52,894 nt of DNA from Pseudomonadota bacterium (GTDB taxonomy: Bacteria > Desulfobacterota > Desulfobacteria > Desulfobacterales > RPRI01). The notes under the pieces were generated by a model. It had not been told where the DNA came from, made no database searches, and saw only the letters and a program-made list of their open reading frames with translations. The translations under genes and the position numbers were made by a program. The stretch's first letter is position 1. Each line of letters begins with the position of its first letter. Location of the stretch: NCBI GenBank assembly GCA_018817425.1, contig JAHITX010000129.1:1-52894 (forward strand). Reading direction: 5' to 3'. Positions 51,046-52,894 of this stretch are shown here, piece after piece.

Positions 51046-52404
51046 ATGAAAAAAAAGATACTAGTTGTTGATGATGAACAAACCCACCGACAGATGCTTA
51101 ATGTCGTTCTTTCGGAAGAAGGTTACGAAGTTGTTGAAGCTGATGATGGTGAGACCGCCATTGTTGCAGTAGAAGAACAGTTTTATGATCTAATTATTAT
51201 GGATATTCGCATGAGCAGAATAGAAGGTATCGAAGCCTTGAAAAGAATCAAGGAAATAAGTCCGGGCATTCCTATTATTATTATGACTGCATATGCTTCT
51301 GTGGATACGGCAATTGATGCTCTCAAAAAAGGAGCTTACGATTATCTGACAAAACCTCTTGACATAGATGAATTAAAAATACTGATTGAAAAGGCCTTGC
51401 GCCACCAGCAATTGGAGAAAGAGGATATTTTTCCTAATGAACAATTGGACGCTCGGTTTGACTTTTCAAATATCATCGGCCGAAGCCAGGCAATGCAAAA
51501 ACTTCTGGAAACCATTGCCATGGTGGCACCCACGGAAGCCACTGTTCTTATTACCGGTGGAAGCGGCACTGGAAAAGAACTTATTGCTAATGCCATTCAC
51601 CAAAACAGTCCTCGCCACAAGAAGCCCTTAATTAAAATAAATTGTGCCGCTCTGCCTGAAACTCTTCTGGAAAGTGAACTCTTCGGTCATGAGAAAGGCT
51701 CCTTCACAGGTGCGGTGTCTCAAAAGAAAGGACGGTTTCATCTGGCTCACACCGGTTCGATTTTTATGGATGAAATTGCTGAGATGTCAACTGTCACCCA
51801 GGCAAAGATCCTTAGGGTACTTCAGGAACGTCAGTTTGAACCCATAGGAAGTTCGACTACCGTTAATGTTGATACCCGGATCATTGCAGCTACCAACAGA
51901 GATTTAGAAGTAGAAATCCGGGAAGGCCGGTTTCGAGAAGATCTTTACTACCGCCTGAATGTTGTTAATTTGAGGGTTCCATCTTTACATGAACGACGCG
52001 ATGATATTCCTTTGCTGGCTGCTTTTTTTCTTAAACGGTATTCTGATAAAAATCAGCGGCTCATCAAAGGCTTTAATCCACGGGCTATTGATCTGCTCAT
52101 GCGTTACGAATGGCCTGGCAATGTCAGGGAGCTGGAAAATGTGGTGGAACGCGCTGTTATCATGACACGGGGAGAGATGATCACTCCGGAGGAATTTCCT
52201 GATGCATTTAAAAATCTAAGTGTTGATGATACAAACATAGAACTCGATTTATCCTCCGGAAGATCTCTAAAAGACGTAGAAAAAGATATGATTATTCGAA
52301 CACTTGATGAGGCTGGCGGAAACCGCACCCATGCCGCCGATATCCTTGGCATAAGCCGCCGCACTTTACAGTTAAAACTCAAAGAGTATGGTATCAATTT
52401 ATAG
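51046..52404 (+). CDS. ZraR/NtrC-like sigma-54-dependent response regulator
   Basis: A 452-residue activator: receiver domain with Asp53 (LIIMDIRMS), AAA+ sigma-54-interaction domain with GGSGTGKE, GSFTGA at 218-223 (normal sigma-54 loop with S in second place), FMDEIAEM and FREDLYYRL, and a Fis-type helix-turn-helix (GNRTHAADILGISRRTLQLK). It is the partner of the upstream kinase. Unlike the GlrR-like protein at 33746 its sigma-54-contact loop is standard, so it is a candidate activator for the local sigma-54 promoters. It ends 14 bp before a convergent gene with no visible terminator. Confidence 0.92.
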   Translation: MKKKILVVDDEQTHRQMLNVVLSEEGYEVVEADDGETAIVAVEEQFYDLIIMDIRMSRIEGIEALKRIKEISPGIPIIIMTAYASVDTAIDALKKGAYDYLTKPLDIDELKILIEKALRHQQLEKEDIFPNEQLDARFDFSNIIGRSQAMQKLLETIAMVAPTEATVLITGGSGTGKELIANAIHQNSPRHKKPLIKINCAALPETLLESELFGHEKGSFTGAVSQKKGRFHLAHTGSIFMDEIAEMSTVTQAKILRVLQERQFEPIGSSTTVNVDTRIIAATNRDLEVEIREGRFREDLYYRLNVVNLRVPSLHERRDDIPLLAAFFLKRYSDKNQRLIKGFNPRAIDLLMRYEWPGNVRELENVVERAVIMTRGEMITPEEFPDAFKNLSVDDTNIELDLSSGRSLKDVEKDMIIRTLDEAGGNRTHAADILGISRRTLQLKLKEYGINL

Positions 52405-52417
52405 CATCATTAAGTTT

Positions 52418-52873
52418 TCAGAATTCATATTTTATTTTAAGAGCAAGGGCACCATCATCATAGTGATTCAGGACCTCTCCCAGGCTGAATACTCCTCCGG
52501 AAATGGTGAAATGATCATTGACAACATAGGCTGCGACCACCGACCACCAGTCGTCTTCCGGTTCAACAAGCCCTGGAATTGAAGTATATGCATTCGGCTT
52601 TTGCCGGTACTCTGCCCCGATAGCAAGGCGATCCGTTGCAAATAATACAACGTTCCCCTCAAACACGAGTTTGCGATGCCCTGTAAAACCAAGAAGCCCA
52701 ATATGTGCAGCCTCGGTGTTGCGTGCCCCAACATTAAACAAAATCGGACGGGGAAAGCGGTGGTCGGGATTGTATGAACAGCAAAAATTGTTTTTTAAGT
52801 GGGTAAGCTGCTTATTCAAGCTGCTGTCTCTCTCTTGGGAAATGTCGCCCAATAAACCATATCCGGTGTTTTC
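52418..52873 (-). CDS. DUF3034-like beta-barrel protein, incomplete
   Basis: About 150 codons on the minus strand whose last 100 residues (FNVGARNTEAAHIGLLGFTG, FATDRLAIGAEYRQKPN, EDDWWSVVAAYVVNDHFTIS, ending LALKIKYEF) match the C-terminal strands of DUF3034-type predicted outer-membrane barrels, including a terminal aromatic residue. The frame has an in-frame stop at about 52874-52876, only 20 bp from the window edge, and no convincing start (a TTG at 52852 is available). The N-terminal 45 residues look abnormal, suggesting a frameshift or truncated gene; the start lies outside or is lost. Confidence 0.6.
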   Translation of the reverse strand, partial: ENTGYGLLGDISQERDSSLNKQLTHLKNNFCCSYNPDHRFPRPILFNVGARNTEAAHIGLLGFTGHRKLVFEGNVVLFATDRLAIGAEYRQKPNAYTSIPGLVEPEDDWWSVVAAYVVNDHFTISGGVFSLGEVLNHYDDGALALKIKYEF

Positions 52874-52894
52874 TTGTCAAGACTTTGATGCCGC

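Overview
The window looks like chromosome from an AT-rich Gram-negative Desulfobacterota (deltaproteobacterial) sulfate reducer, probably Desulfobacterales. This is inferred from gene content, not from a marker gene: a 218-residue low-spin siroheme sulfite reductase, a three-subunit B. subtilis/Wolinella-type succinate dehydrogenase/fumarate reductase, many lipoproteins, two sigma-54-dependent two-component systems, consensus -24/-12 promoters, and a YqeB-type molybdenum-hydroxylase accessory gene. No rRNA, tRNA or CRISPR array was seen.

Layout. 1-1.7 kb: 5'-truncated RHS/YD-repeat gene, an AbiEii-type toxin-antitoxin pair and a frameshifted orphan gene. 1.9-10.8 kb: housekeeping genes (DEAD-box helicase, CopA copper ATPase, Fur-family regulator, LepA, LeuC-like and LeuD-like hydro-lyase subunits). 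11.0-14.9 kb: nuclease plus Ski2-like helicase pair resembling the Hachiman (HamA/HamB) anti-phage system. 15.2-21.6 kb: the most unusual block, four consecutive paralogous caspase-like (C14) lipoproteins with unrelated N-terminal modules, followed by an exported DUF4384 protein. 21.8-26.5 kb: radical SAM protein, broken membrane-protein genes, a SWIB-domain protein, a CNNM/CBS membrane protein and fragments of ISL3 and ISAs1 transposases. 26.7-28.5 kb: molybdopterin-binding protein and YqeB. 28.7-37.0 kb: small exported proteins, a PAS protein, a Pal-like lipoprotein and a glrK-qseG-glrR-type operon. 37.4-40.4 kb: small sulfite reductase, a PEP mutase/isocitrate lyase-family enzyme, an atypical rubredoxin and an M48 protease. 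40.4-41.8 kb: a sigma-54-promoted gene boxed by two inverted 142-bp repeats. 41.9-48.7 kb (minus strand): glutaredoxin, isochorismatase-like hydrolase, glycosyltransferase, a DNA methyltransferase with an SNase-like tail, and sdhCAB. 49.3-52.4 kb: ZraS/ZraR-like two-component system. 52.4 kb to the end: a DUF3034-like beta-barrel fragment.

Links between genes. Four sites matching the sigma-54 consensus lie upstream of a Pal-like lipoprotein, two small exported proteins and the boxed gene, all within 12 kb of the GlrR-like activator and 22 kb of the ZraR-like one. This suggests a local envelope-stress regulon. A dispersed family of small inverted-repeat elements (five copies) occupies intergenic spaces and in two cases supplies or overlaps the stop codon of the preceding gene. 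The caspase cluster shows mosaic similarity among its paralogues, which suggests gene conversion, and every paralogue keeps an SDVD tetrapeptide just before the protease domain.
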